Shown piece by piece: positions 17,177-25,198 of a DNA stretch of 64,000 nt; position 1 is the first letter of the stretch; the number at the start of each line of letters is the position of its first letter. Under the pieces are notes generated by a model that was not told the origin of the DNA, did not search any database, and saw only the letters and a program-made list of their open reading frames with translations. This DNA comes from Myroides odoratimimus (GTDB taxonomy: Bacteria > Bacteroidota > Bacteroidia > Flavobacteriales > Flavobacteriaceae), in the NCBI RefSeq assembly GCF_030326305.1, contig NZ_JACAKB010000004.1, forward strand, positions 76,667-140,666, given 5' to 3'. Position numbers and translations under genes: made by a program.

Positions 17177-18462
17177 CTTACCGGTTTTAATCCTGTCATT
17201 TTTTCTAATGTAGAGAAGAACTGTGTTCTCATCTCAGGAGTCATATTCTTCACACGTGCTTGTCCATGGTCTTTTTTAGGAAGCACATAAGCTTTAGAGT
17301 TGACCTTAGCACTAGGTACTACCATAGAAGCGCTCCATGTATCTGTCTCACCATATACATAGATAATGTTATTTGCATCATTCTCTAACCATGTTTTTAC
17401 TTTTTGGATTAGTGCATCGTTAAAGTTGTTATATGTAGTTCCTTCAGGCATAAAGGTAGCTAGCGGGTTAGATGTAAAGCTCACGTATTTCTTGAATGGA
17501 GTGATGTCATATCCATAGTATCCTAGCTGTGTTCCTGACTGATAATAGTGAGATTCGTATCGCTTGATTGTTTGATCGCTAAAGAAGTCTATATTGCTTA
17601 CGCTAAGGAAGTGTTCTGTCAATTCATCAATATTTTTTGTATTTGGGAATGTAGCACATGAGTGACCACTTTGCCAGAATCCGAAGCTGTATTCTAATAC
17701 TGCGTATTCAAAAGCTTTTTCTAAAGAACCTAAATAGCTAAAAGTCAGTTTAGCTCCTTTAGCATACCATTTAAGCTTTTCTAGAATCTGTGTTTTATTT
17801 TCAAATAGTTTTACCTGGATATTGTAGATTTTGTCTCTGCATGATTTGTCTCCCACATTTGCTAAAAATGGATAGATACGAGGCTCTTCTAAGGCTTGGT
17901 TAAAAGGAGCTACATACGGAATCGCTACGTCTACATCATTAGGATAAAAGTATTTATAGTAGATGCTAGTCTGTCCCCCTTTGCTAATACCTGTACTGAT
18001 CCATTTATTGTTTGTATAGATTTCTTTAAACAGTTGGTTAATCTCATGTAAGTCAGCTGTTACTTGTTCCATAGTAAGATACTGCCATGGTTTGCCTTCA
18101 GGGATAGACTCTCCGAAGAACCTGTGTTCTATATTTAGATAGTTACTTTCTAAGTAACCTACCATTTCGCTAGCGCGTACATATAGGTCATATCCGTTAG
18201 TCTCCATAATCATAGGATGGTCAAAATCCCTGTGATAAAAGTGTACCTTTTGATAAAAATAACCTTTAGAAGGATCTGTGTGATCTACTTGTTGTCTTAC
18301 TCTAAGTTCATACAGTAGATAAGAGTCATCTTTAGACTCCAGTTGTTTGAATGTTACATTCTTTAAGTTGTACAGAGCCTGTTCTACTTTTTTCTGATCA
18401 GGGTGTGCTACTGCCAGCACTGTAATCAATAAGAATACGAGTGTGATTAATTTTTTAAACAT
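17173..18462 (-). CDS. Secreted serine peptidase of the S37/PS-10 type
   Basis: A 429-residue exported alpha/beta-hydrolase-type peptidase. The signal peptide is MFKKLITLVFLLITVLAVA. The nucleophile is Ser160 in STGISKGGQT, the likely acid is Asp374 (YGETDTWSAS) and the likely base is His399 (KKDHGQAR). The EHRFFGES block at about residue 112 is also seen in the S28/S37 clan, where tripeptidyl or prolyl aminopeptidase activity has been described. Length fits the family. It stands alone on the minus strand with its own -7 box and shares a terminator with the receptor gene. Confidence 0.82.
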   Translation of the reverse strand: MFKKLITLVFLLITVLAVAHPDQKKVEQALYNLKNVTFKQLESKDDSYLLYELRVRQQVDHTDPSKGYFYQKVHFYHRDFDHPMIMETNGYDLYVRASEMVGYLESNYLNIEHRFFGESIPEGKPWQYLTMEQVTADLHEINQLFKEIYTNNKWISTGISKGGQTSIYYKYFYPNDVDVAIPYVAPFNQALEEPRIYPFLANVGDKSCRDKIYNIQVKLFENKTQILEKLKWYAKGAKLTFSYLGSLEKAFEYAVLEYSFGFWQSGHSCATFPNTKNIDELTEHFLSVSNIDFFSDQTIKRYESHYYQSGTQLGYYGYDITPFKKYVSFTSNPLATFMPEGTTYNNFNDALIQKVKTWLENDANNIIYVYGETDTWSASMVVPSAKVNSKAYVLPKKDHGQARVKNMTPEMRTQFFSTLEKMTGLKPVR

Positions 18463-18494
18463 AATGTTTTAGTCTTAAATAGGGTTAGTGTTTT

Positions 18495-18502
18495 CAAAGA
18501 TA
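18495..18502 (-). promoter_or_regulatory. Putative -7 element for the S37-type peptidase
   Basis: The minus strand reads TATCTTTG, an exact TAnnTTTG match, 32 nt upstream of the start codon. No clear -33 element. Confidence 0.4.
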
Positions 18503-18583
18503 GGATTGTTAAAGCTTAGCTAAAATATAAAAATGTTAAAATGCGAAAAATTTTGTATATTTAGTTTCAAAATAAAAAGAGTT

Positions 18584-19000
18584 ATGAGCGATCAAAGTAT
18601 GAGTATTCGTGTTTTAGAGGTAGGCGGCTTTAAAGCTACTGGAGTGATTAATATGTCTTATGCTAACTTTAGTGATAAGGATAAATATCCTTATGCATTT
18701 GTTATAGAATTGTCACTTGTAGAGACAGAGCGTGAGTACCCTACATGGGAAGAAAACGAACGATTAGAAGAGATAGAGAATAATATCATGGATATCTTGA
18801 GAAGAACTCAGTCAGAGATACATTATGTAGGTAAAATGACGCGTAGAGGAGTAAGAGATATCTTTTGTTATTTAGCGAGTGATGACATAGATGGAGAGGC
18901 TATAGGAGCATATTGTGATACTATAGAAGATACTATAGATATACATATAGAGGTAGAAGAGGATAAGGATTGGGAGATAGTGTCTAAGCTTATTAGTTGA
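18584..19000 (+). CDS. DUF695-like protein
   Basis: A 138-residue acidic soluble protein. The open frame continues upstream to 18533, but MSDQSMSIRVLEVGG at 18584 is the better start because the upstream stretch is Lys/Cys/Phe-rich and overlaps a likely promoter region. The pattern YPYAFVIELSLVE...EENERLEEIENNI...YVGKMTRRGVRDIFCYLA resembles DUF695, a family of unknown function. There is no signal peptide or membrane segment. It is a single gene between the divergent peptidase and rpmE2. Confidence 0.65.
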   Translation: MSDQSMSIRVLEVGGFKATGVINMSYANFSDKDKYPYAFVIELSLVETEREYPTWEENERLEEIENNIMDILRRTQSEIHYVGKMTRRGVRDIFCYLASDDIDGEAIGAYCDTIEDTIDIHIEVEEDKDWEIVSKLIS

Positions 19001-19057
19001 TAATTAATAGGATATTATAGAGGATTGATAAAATCAGTAAATAAAGTAAAATAGTTA

Positions 19058-19087
19058 TTTGATTTTTAAAATTAAATTGTACATTTG
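19058..19087 (+). promoter_or_regulatory. Promoter of rpmE2
   Basis: TTTG at 19058-19061 and TACATTTG at 19080-19087 (exact TAnnTTTG) with an 18-nt spacer. This fits the Bacteroidota vegetative consensus. The predicted transcript has a leader of about 110 nt. Confidence 0.75.
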
Positions 19088-19121
19088 CAATCTGAAATAA
19101 AATACATAAGTATAACTAAAA

Positions 19122-19179
19122 AGTTATCGGAAGTTTACACCTTTCTTGAAAATAGAAAGCTTCGAAATGGAAGGTAACT
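19122..19179 (+). promoter_or_regulatory. Foldable leader of rpmE2, candidate autoregulatory element
   Basis: Within the predicted 5' leader three nested pairings are possible: AGTTATC (19122-19128) with GGTAACT (19173-19179, one G-T pair), GAAG (19130-19133) with CTTC (19160-19163), and CTTTCT (19141-19146) with AGAAAG (19154-19159). The structure ends 23 nt before the start codon. L31 mRNA leaders that bind L31 are known in other phyla; whether this is one is inference. Confidence 0.4.
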
Positions 19180-19202
19180 CACAATTTAAAATAGAATTTA
19201 TC

Positions 19203-19454
19203 ATGAGAAAAGGTATTCACCCAGAAAATTACAGATTAGTAGCATTTAAAGATATGTCAAATGATGACGTATTCATCACAAAATCAACAGTAGAGACTAA
19301 AGAAACAATCGAAGTTGACGGAGTAGAATACCCAGTGTACAAAATGGAGATCTCTCGTACATCTCACCCATTCTACACAGGTAAATCTAAACTTATCGAT
19401 ACTGCAGGACGTATTGATAAATTCAAAAACAAATACGCTAAATTTGGTAAATAA
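19203..19454 (+). CDS. rpmE2: 50S ribosomal protein L31 type B
   Basis: An 83-residue protein starting MRKGIHPENYR, with SRTSHPFYTGKSKLIDTAGRIDKF in the C-terminal half. The frame is open upstream to a TTG at 19146, but the L31 family starts at this ATG. It contains no cysteine, so it is the zinc-independent type B (C-minus) form. It has a strong promoter, a structured leader and its own terminator, so it is a single-gene unit. Confidence 0.95.
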   Translation: MRKGIHPENYRLVAFKDMSNDDVFITKSTVETKETIEVDGVEYPVYKMEISRTSHPFYTGKSKLIDTAGRIDKFKNKYAKFGK

Positions 19455-19474
19455 TTTTAGCTTATCATATACAA

Positions 19475-19505
19475 AAGCCTCTCAAGTAATTGAGAGGCTT
19501 TTTTT
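19475..19505 (+). terminator. Terminator of rpmE2
   Basis: A perfect 11-bp stem AAGCCTCTCAA / TTGAGAGGCTT (19475-19485, 19490-19500) with GTAA loop and a T run. Confidence 0.9.
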
Positions 19506-19825
19506 ATGGTTGTAATTAATCGATTTTATGCCTTTGTTAGTGGTTTGTCTCTTAATGGTATCTTCTTATTTCGGATAGATAGTTATAGACAATGCTTTCT
19601 TATTGAAATATATTTTGTGACTACTATTGTTATCCAGTACTTGAGATAATAGAATCCTGAATGGAATAATTTGTTTTTATAGTGTTTATTTTAAAGTTAA
19701 TGTATTTGATTCTAATTGACTAGATTGATTTTTGCGTAGATGGATTATTATTTAATTGATAGTTATCGCTGTTTTTTGCTGTAGTTTTGTTAACTTTAAA
19801 CCTTTAAAATCTTGAATTATATACT
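19506..19825. other. 320-bp spacer before the GlmU-like gene
   Basis: AT-rich, no reading frame. The only signal seen is the -7 box at 19782-19789. Confidence 0.6.
19782..19789 (+). promoter_or_regulatory. Putative -7 element for the GlmU-like gene
   Basis: TAGTTTTG is an exact TAnnTTTG match 36 nt upstream of the start codon. ATTG at 19755-19758 could be the -33 box with a 23-nt spacer, at the long end of the range. Confidence 0.45.
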
Positions 19826-21019
19826 ATGAACTATATCTTATTCGATGGAGATGTAAGAACAGCTTTATTGCCGTTTACGTTTACTAGACCAGTAGCAGAT
19901 ATTCGTGTAGGAATATTGACTATCCGCGAAAAATGGGAGAATTACTTGCGTTATACAACTACAACTCTGACAGAGGAATATTTATCTATTAAGTATCCAA
20001 TGATAGAGGTGGAGAATAATGTTATGATTAATGCGGCTTATCTACCTAATCAAGAGATAGCGGACTTAATCAAGGAATTACAACCTATGCAGGCTGTTAT
20101 CTATAATGAAGATATAGTGGCGTTCTATACACAAGACTCTCAAGAGGAAGTGAACTTCGATGACTATGAGTTATTGGTATGTGAGAGTGAATTGATGAAG
20201 ATAGAGCATAAATGGGATATATTTGAGAAGAACGACGCTGCTATTCGTGCAGATTTTGCTTTAATTACAGAGGATAGAATATCAGAAGACATTCCAAAGA
20301 GTGTAAATGTAATCGCTCCTGAGAATGTATTTATAGAAGAAGGGGCTAAGTTAGCGTTCGTAACACTTAATGCTTCTACAGGGCCTATTTATATCGGTAA
20401 GAATGCTGAGATTATGGAAGGTTCGGTTATTAGAGGACCTTTTGCGTTATGTGAAGAAGCACAAGTAAAACTAGCAACTAAGATTTATGGAGCTACTACT
20501 GTAGGGCCACACTGTAGAGTAGGAGGAGAAGTGAGTAACTCTGTGATGTTTGGATATTCTAATAAAGGGCACGACGGATTTTTAGGTAATTCTGTGTTAG
20601 GTGAGTGGTGTAATCTAGGTGCAGATACAAATAACTCTAACCTAAAGAATAACTATAGCCCTGTGAAATTATGGAGCTATGAGACTCAATCGTATGAGAA
20701 TACGGGCCTACAGTTCTGTGGTTTAATGATGGGAGATCACAGTAAGAGCGGTATTAATACTATGTTCAATACTGGAACTGTAGTGGGTGTGGGATGTAGT
20801 ATTTTCGGTGGAGGATTCCCTAAGACGTTTTTACCAAGTTTTACTTGGGGAGGAGGAGAGTCTTCTGAAACGTATAAAGTAGAGAAAGCTCTAGAAACGA
20901 TGAAAATAGTGATGGCTAGACGACATGTAGAATTAACTCCTGTAGATGAGGAAATTATGCATAATGTAGCAGCAGAAACAGAGATATATAGATTTCAACA
21001 ATATCTAAAGAGTAGGTAA
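19826..21019 (+). CDS. GlmU-like sugar nucleotidyltransferase with left-handed beta-helix
   Basis: A 397-residue protein. Residues 1-160 resemble the NTP_transf_4 domain (MNYILFDGDVRTALLPFTFTRP, VGILTIREKW). From about residue 175 hexapeptide-repeat stretches (GPIYIGKNAEIMEGSVIRGP, LGEWCNLGADTNNSNLKNN) indicate a left-handed beta-helix. The layout parallels GlmU, but the N-terminus lacks the usual GxGTRM-type loop, so activity on N-acetylglucosamine 1-phosphate is not assured. It is a single gene followed by a bidirectional terminator. Confidence 0.85.
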   Translation: MNYILFDGDVRTALLPFTFTRPVADIRVGILTIREKWENYLRYTTTTLTEEYLSIKYPMIEVENNVMINAAYLPNQEIADLIKELQPMQAVIYNEDIVAFYTQDSQEEVNFDDYELLVCESELMKIEHKWDIFEKNDAAIRADFALITEDRISEDIPKSVNVIAPENVFIEEGAKLAFVTLNASTGPIYIGKNAEIMEGSVIRGPFALCEEAQVKLATKIYGATTVGPHCRVGGEVSNSVMFGYSNKGHDGFLGNSVLGEWCNLGADTNNSNLKNNYSPVKLWSYETQSYENTGLQFCGLMMGDHSKSGINTMFNTGTVVGVGCSIFGGGFPKTFLPSFTWGGGESSETYKVEKALETMKIVMARRHVELTPVDEEIMHNVAAETEIYRFQQYLKSR

Positions 21020-21023
21020 AAAT

Positions 21024-21059
21024 AATCCCCAAAGCAGCTCGTCTACTTTGGGGATTTTT
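21024..21059. terminator. Bidirectional terminator between the GlmU-like gene and the POTRA/barrel gene
   Basis: An 11-bp stem AATCCCCAAAG / CTTTGGGGATT (21024-21034, 21046-21056) with an 11-nt loop, an A-rich left flank and T residues on the right. Confidence 0.8.
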
Positions 21060-21060
21060 A

Positions 21061-22938
21061 TTAATAATACGATACCGTACGCGGTCTATCGTAGTTAAAG
21101 TCTGGTAGATTCATATTATACTGTCTAGAGTTAGCTCTGATGACGCTAGATCCTGTATCAGGCATAGTAGGGTAGAAAACTAGAGAGAGTGCTACTTTAC
21201 TAAAAACTAGATAATCATTATAAGCTACAAATCCAATGCTGAATCTAGAGTAGAATTTAGAATCAAATAAGTTATCACTTTTATTCGTAATGAAAGCACC
21301 TTCAAAGCTGAAATAAGGGTTAAAGCGGAATCCTTTCCACTCATAGGGAGCATAAGATTGCCATTGGTAAGCGAAGGCTAGACGCTTTGATCCTGTTACT
21401 TTTTGGGCACGTATCCCCTGGATTACATTATCTAATCTAAGCTCATCTCCGATATGGTCATAACGATTATAGCCATAGATAAACTGAGGGGTAAAGAAGT
21501 GTCTAAAACGCCAATTACCCATCATAAATAGCTTAGTGAAATACGTTCCTTCTAATCGTAGAGCTCCTTGTTCTGAATTACTGCCATAGAAGTAACTTCC
21601 CCATTCAATATTACCAGAGAAATATCCTAACCTAGTATATCCCCCCATAGCTAGTTTAGCTCCATAGTAGGCTCTTCGCTTGCCGTACTGATCTCTCATA
21701 CCACCTGTGAGTGCAAATACTTTACCTACCTGAACGTCCTCAATAATATTGTAATTAAAAATGTACTGATCTTGTACATAGTTAATGGAACTTAAACTAA
21801 CAGAGGCTAAATAGGTGCTCTGGTCTCTATAGAATCCGTATGGATCATATTGTTCTTGTGGGCTTTCTATATAGTTTTGTTTTATATATCGCAGCGAGGT
21901 TCTAAGATTGGTAATAACAGGTTTGTCTTTATAGTTTTTAAACAATGGGATAGAATATCCTCCCCAAGTATCTACTGTATTGTATTTGCGTGATTCGTAA
22001 CTATAATTATTATTAATATCAGGTAAAGAATCTCTTCTAAAATGCTGAGAGAGAGTTACTCCTCCTGCCCATTTAGTATAAGGAGAGTAGAAAGGTCTGT
22101 CGACTACAATACCTTTTACGTAGTCTCCCCAAGTCTGTTTGTTATATAACAGATTAGCTCTTATGAATGTATTCTGAATATTGTTTACGGTATAATCAAA
22201 GTATACACCTTGTTTTCTCTCTTTATATTTATTAGTATATTGTAGAATCACGTCGTGTCCAAGTCCTGCGAAGTTTCTGTCTCTTAGTTTGATCCTATAA
22301 GAAGAGGTAGAGATAGAGCCGGTCGGGTATATACTCCAAGAATCTAATTCTCTAATTAAAACATCTACAGAATCTGGGTGTGACGTAGGGATAGGATACA
22401 TTGTTACTTTTCTAACGAAGCTCTGAGTACGCAAAAGACGTTCACTCTCTTTTATCTTTAAAGAATCAAAACGATCTCCCTCTTTAAAAATCAAGAAGTT
22501 CTTTATGGTGAAGTTCTTGGTTTTAAAGTGGAGTTTATTTCCTATTTCCTCTACTTTGTTTTTTGGTTTTTTCAGAGAGTCAGTATCAGAAAATCCGAAA
22601 GGATCTAACGTTTTGATATAGATATTGCGTATAACTTTTCCTTCACCTAATTCTAGATGTTGATTGGTTTTTATTTCGGGAGCATTTGCTATAAGCTTTT
22701 TGTTATTCTTATAAACGAGTCTGTTGAAAAAACGTCCTACTTTTGTTTTCTTACTTTTTTGTTCGAGGTTTTTGAAGATTCGAGTAGTGTCTCTCTCTAC
22801 TAGAGTAGGTGCTTCATGTTCAGAGTAATGCACCTTAGCATAAGATAAAGAATCTTTCTGGTAAGGTTGTTTTTCTTGTGCATTACTAGCTGAAAAGCAT
22901 AGTATAAATAAGATAATAAAAAAGCCTAGATAACGCAT
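21061..22938 (-). CDS. Outer-membrane protein with POTRA-like N-terminus and beta-barrel
   Basis: A 625-residue exported protein (signal peptide MRYLGFFIILFILCFSASNAQ). Residues of about 95-200 look like a POTRA module (GKVIRNIYIKTLDPFGF, LIFKEGDRFDSLKIKESERLLRTQSFVRKVTMYP), followed by about 400 residues of alternating aromatic strands. The domain plan resembles BamA/TamA-type (Omp85) proteins, but there is only one clear POTRA and the C-terminus lacks an obvious Omp85 signature. It follows the DUF4268 gene by 34 bp and may be co-transcribed with it. A role in outer-membrane insertion is inference. Confidence 0.7.
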   Translation of the reverse strand: MRYLGFFIILFILCFSASNAQEKQPYQKDSLSYAKVHYSEHEAPTLVERDTTRIFKNLEQKSKKTKVGRFFNRLVYKNNKKLIANAPEIKTNQHLELGEGKVIRNIYIKTLDPFGFSDTDSLKKPKNKVEEIGNKLHFKTKNFTIKNFLIFKEGDRFDSLKIKESERLLRTQSFVRKVTMYPIPTSHPDSVDVLIRELDSWSIYPTGSISTSSYRIKLRDRNFAGLGHDVILQYTNKYKERKQGVYFDYTVNNIQNTFIRANLLYNKQTWGDYVKGIVVDRPFYSPYTKWAGGVTLSQHFRRDSLPDINNNYSYESRKYNTVDTWGGYSIPLFKNYKDKPVITNLRTSLRYIKQNYIESPQEQYDPYGFYRDQSTYLASVSLSSINYVQDQYIFNYNIIEDVQVGKVFALTGGMRDQYGKRRAYYGAKLAMGGYTRLGYFSGNIEWGSYFYGSNSEQGALRLEGTYFTKLFMMGNWRFRHFFTPQFIYGYNRYDHIGDELRLDNVIQGIRAQKVTGSKRLAFAYQWQSYAPYEWKGFRFNPYFSFEGAFITNKSDNLFDSKFYSRFSIGFVAYNDYLVFSKVALSLVFYPTMPDTGSSVIRANSRQYNMNLPDFNYDRPRTVSYY

Positions 22939-22972
22939 TCTTGTTTAGAAACTTAGATATATAACGCTAAAA

Positions 22973-23416
22973 TTACGTGTTTATTTCTAAATCTCTTATA
23001 TAATCTTCGTGTTCGTAGAAAAATAGTTCAAAAAGGTTCATTTTATCATTAAAGAAATCATAGATCTCATTCCAAGTCCTTCTGTTATTGATACACACAT
23101 TTGGTTGTTCTATCCAAATACGGCTGATCAATTTACCGTTTTCTAGGTAAAAGTTTCTTTCAAAAATAGCTTCAGGAAGATATTCTTCAAGTAAGATCGT
23201 TTTTAGAGACTCAATCTTCTCGAAATAGATTTTTCTTTTTTCTTCATCTTTATGTTCTATGTCTAATAAAACTTGTGCTTTTTTGTTATCAGCGTAGAAT
23301 TTAAAAGAGAAATCTTTAATTTTAGTATTGTGCAATAACCATTTGCGAGGATATTCATCTGCAAAAGTTATCCAGAATTCTTTTTTTATTCGTTGTGCTT
23401 CTTCTTTGCTAAACAT
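22973..23416 (-). CDS. DUF4268 protein
   Basis: A 147-residue soluble protein. The N-terminal MFSKEEAQRIKKEFWITFADEYPRKWLL, the KIYFEKIESLKTILLEEY helix and the WNEIYDFFNDKMNLFELFF block match DUF4268, which is common in Flavobacteriaceae and resembles nuclease-fold tails of larger proteins. Function is unknown. It is divergent from the Nudix gene, whose start lies 51 bp away. Confidence 0.8.
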   Translation of the reverse strand: MFSKEEAQRIKKEFWITFADEYPRKWLLHNTKIKDFSFKFYADNKKAQVLLDIEHKDEEKRKIYFEKIESLKTILLEEYLPEAIFERNFYLENGKLISRIWIEQPNVCINNRRTWNEIYDFFNDKMNLFELFFYEHEDYIRDLEINT

Positions 23417-23467
23417 AGATAATAAAATTGTAATTTTAGTAGTTGTAATTAATACGTGTACAAAAAT

Positions 23468-24109
23468 ATGACTTTTGATTCTCTTTTACATAGAATACCA
23501 GAAATTAAAAGTGTTAATCTACTCGGAGTAGAAGCACAGCAACTTATGGTGCCTGAAGAAAGGCGTCCTTACTTAGCTGTAGATGATTTTATTAAAAAGG
23601 ATCCGAGGTATTCTGCTGTGATGATGCTTTTGTATCCTAAGGGAGAAGATACTTCTATCTTATTAATAGAAAGAGCTAGCTGTGGTGGGGTGCATTCAGG
23701 ACAAATAGGATTCCCAGGAGGGAAGTATGAGGAAGAAGACTTATCACTAGAGATGACAGCGCTAAGAGAAACGGATGAAGAAATAGGAGTGTCTCCTAGT
23801 AAAATACAAGTGCTAAAAGCATTTACGAGGGTATATATACCTCCTAGTAATTTTATAGTACAACCTTATTTAGGAGTGATAGATCATACTCCTAAAATGA
23901 CATTAAGCGTAGATGAGGTAGCTAGTGTAATAGAGATGCCACTTAAGACTCTGTTAGACGACAGCATTGTCAGAGAGGTAGGGCTACAGACTAGTTATGC
24001 TAAATTTATAGATGTACCTGCGTATGTATACAATGATTTTACGATTTGGGGAGCTACAGCAATGATGTTAAGTGAGTTAAAGGAAACTATTAAGCAGATA
24101 TATAAGTAG
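23468..24109 (+). CDS. Nudix CoA pyrophosphatase (NudL-like)
   Basis: A 213-residue Nudix hydrolase. The CoA-pyrophosphatase extra motif ILLIERASCGGVHSGQIGFPGG precedes the Nudix box, which contains ALRETDEEIGV with the metal-binding glutamates. NudL-type enzymes cleave CoA or its derivatives to phosphopantetheine and 3',5'-ADP. The frame also permits a GTG start at 23456, adding four residues; the ATG at 23468 is preferred. Confidence 0.88.
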   Translation: MTFDSLLHRIPEIKSVNLLGVEAQQLMVPEERRPYLAVDDFIKKDPRYSAVMMLLYPKGEDTSILLIERASCGGVHSGQIGFPGGKYEEEDLSLEMTALRETDEEIGVSPSKIQVLKAFTRVYIPPSNFIVQPYLGVIDHTPKMTLSVDEVASVIEMPLKTLLDDSIVREVGLQTSYAKFIDVPAYVYNDFTIWGATAMMLSELKETIKQIYK

Positions 24110-24233
24110 GTAATAAAAATATTGATTCGTTATCTGTGCTGTTTTTCAGTATATTAGTGATTATTTAATATTATTTAGTACTTAGAAGTATGAGTTATTT
24201 CATTTAATTAACAAAGTAGAGGAGTAAAAGTTG

Positions 24234-24241
24234 TAATTTTG
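24234..24241 (+). promoter_or_regulatory. Putative -7 element for plsC
   Basis: TAATTTTG is an exact TAnnTTTG match 25 nt upstream of the start codon of the acyltransferase. No clear TTG at the -33 position. Confidence 0.45.
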
Positions 24242-24266
24242 TAGTTCGAACCAATGTGTGTGAATT

Positions 24267-25094
24267 ATGGGATTGTTTAAAAGAAATCCATTTGGTCATA
24301 TTTTATTTTTAAAGAAGTGGATAATTAGAGTTTTTGGATTTGCGACGCATCAGCGTTTCAGAGGCTTTAATAGTTTACAAATAGATGGATCTGAAGTACT
24401 TAGACAATTGCCAGATAGGCATGTACTGTTTATTTCTAATCACCAAACTTACTTTGCTGATGTGGTAGCGATGTATCACGTATTTAATGCAAGTCTTAAA
24501 GGACGTGAGGATTCTATCAAGAATATATTCTATATCTGGAAGCCAAAGTTAAATCTGTATTATGTAGCTGCTTCTGAAACAATGAAAGCTGGATGGCTAC
24601 CGCGTATATTAGCTTATGTAGGAGCTGTGACGGTAGATAGAACTTGGAGAAGCCAAGGGAAAGAATTAGAAGAGAAGAGAGAGGTAAATCAAGATCAGGT
24701 AGAGAATATTAAAGTAGCTCTAGATGATGGATGGGTAATCACTTTCCCTCAAGGAACAACTAAGTCTTTTAAACCTATTAGAAAAGGAACGGCTCATATT
24801 ATTAAGAATTATAAGCCTATCGTAGTGCCTATTGTTATCGATGGATTTAGAAGATCTTTTGATAAAAAGGGATTGCATCTAAAGAAAAAAGGTATTCTAC
24901 AGTCTATGGTGATTAAGGAGCCTTTAGATATCGACTACGAGAATGATACTATAGAACAAATCGTAGAAAAAGTAGAGATGGCGATAGAGCAACATCCTTC
25001 TTTCTTGAAAGTGATACCAGAAGAATTTATAGAAGAGGAGAAGGCATTAAATGAGAAAAGAACTTACAAATATTATAAAAAAGACGAACGATAG
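24267..25094 (+). CDS. plsC: 1-acyl-sn-glycerol-3-phosphate acyltransferase family protein
   Basis: A 275-residue PlsC-domain protein. Motif I is NHQTYFAD (catalytic His and Asp of HxxxxD) at about residues 58-65, motif III is FPQGTTKSF at about 172-180 and motif IV lies in VVPIVIDGF. It would acylate lysophosphatidate or a related lipid at the inner membrane. The glycine-serine variation (PQGTT instead of PEGTR) is seen in flavobacterial members. It is a single gene; the terminator overlaps its stop codon. Confidence 0.87.
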   Translation: MGLFKRNPFGHILFLKKWIIRVFGFATHQRFRGFNSLQIDGSEVLRQLPDRHVLFISNHQTYFADVVAMYHVFNASLKGREDSIKNIFYIWKPKLNLYYVAASETMKAGWLPRILAYVGAVTVDRTWRSQGKELEEKREVNQDQVENIKVALDDGWVITFPQGTTKSFKPIRKGTAHIIKNYKPIVVPIVIDGFRRSFDKKGLHLKKKGILQSMVIKEPLDIDYENDTIEQIVEKVEMAIEQHPSFLKVIPEEFIEEEKALNEKRTYKYYKKDER

Positions 25095-25106
25095 TTCGTC
25101 TTTTTT
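25079..25106 (+). terminator. Terminator overlapping the plsC stop codon
   Basis: An 11-bp stem AAAAGACGAAC / GTTCGTCTTTT (25079-25089, 25094-25104) with GATA loop and trailing T residues. The TAG stop lies in the loop. Confidence 0.88.
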
Positions 25107-25198
25107 GTTTGGGGTAAAATGTTGAAGTCTCTTTTTGGGGAATTGGTTAATGTATTATCTTTATCGTTTATTTATACAAAAAAGGAAATACGTGCTTT

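Noticed and set aside
19146-19202. N-terminal extension of L31 from a TTG codon
   Set aside because: The L31 family starts at MRKGIHP (19203), and the upstream segment forms the hairpin of the leader.
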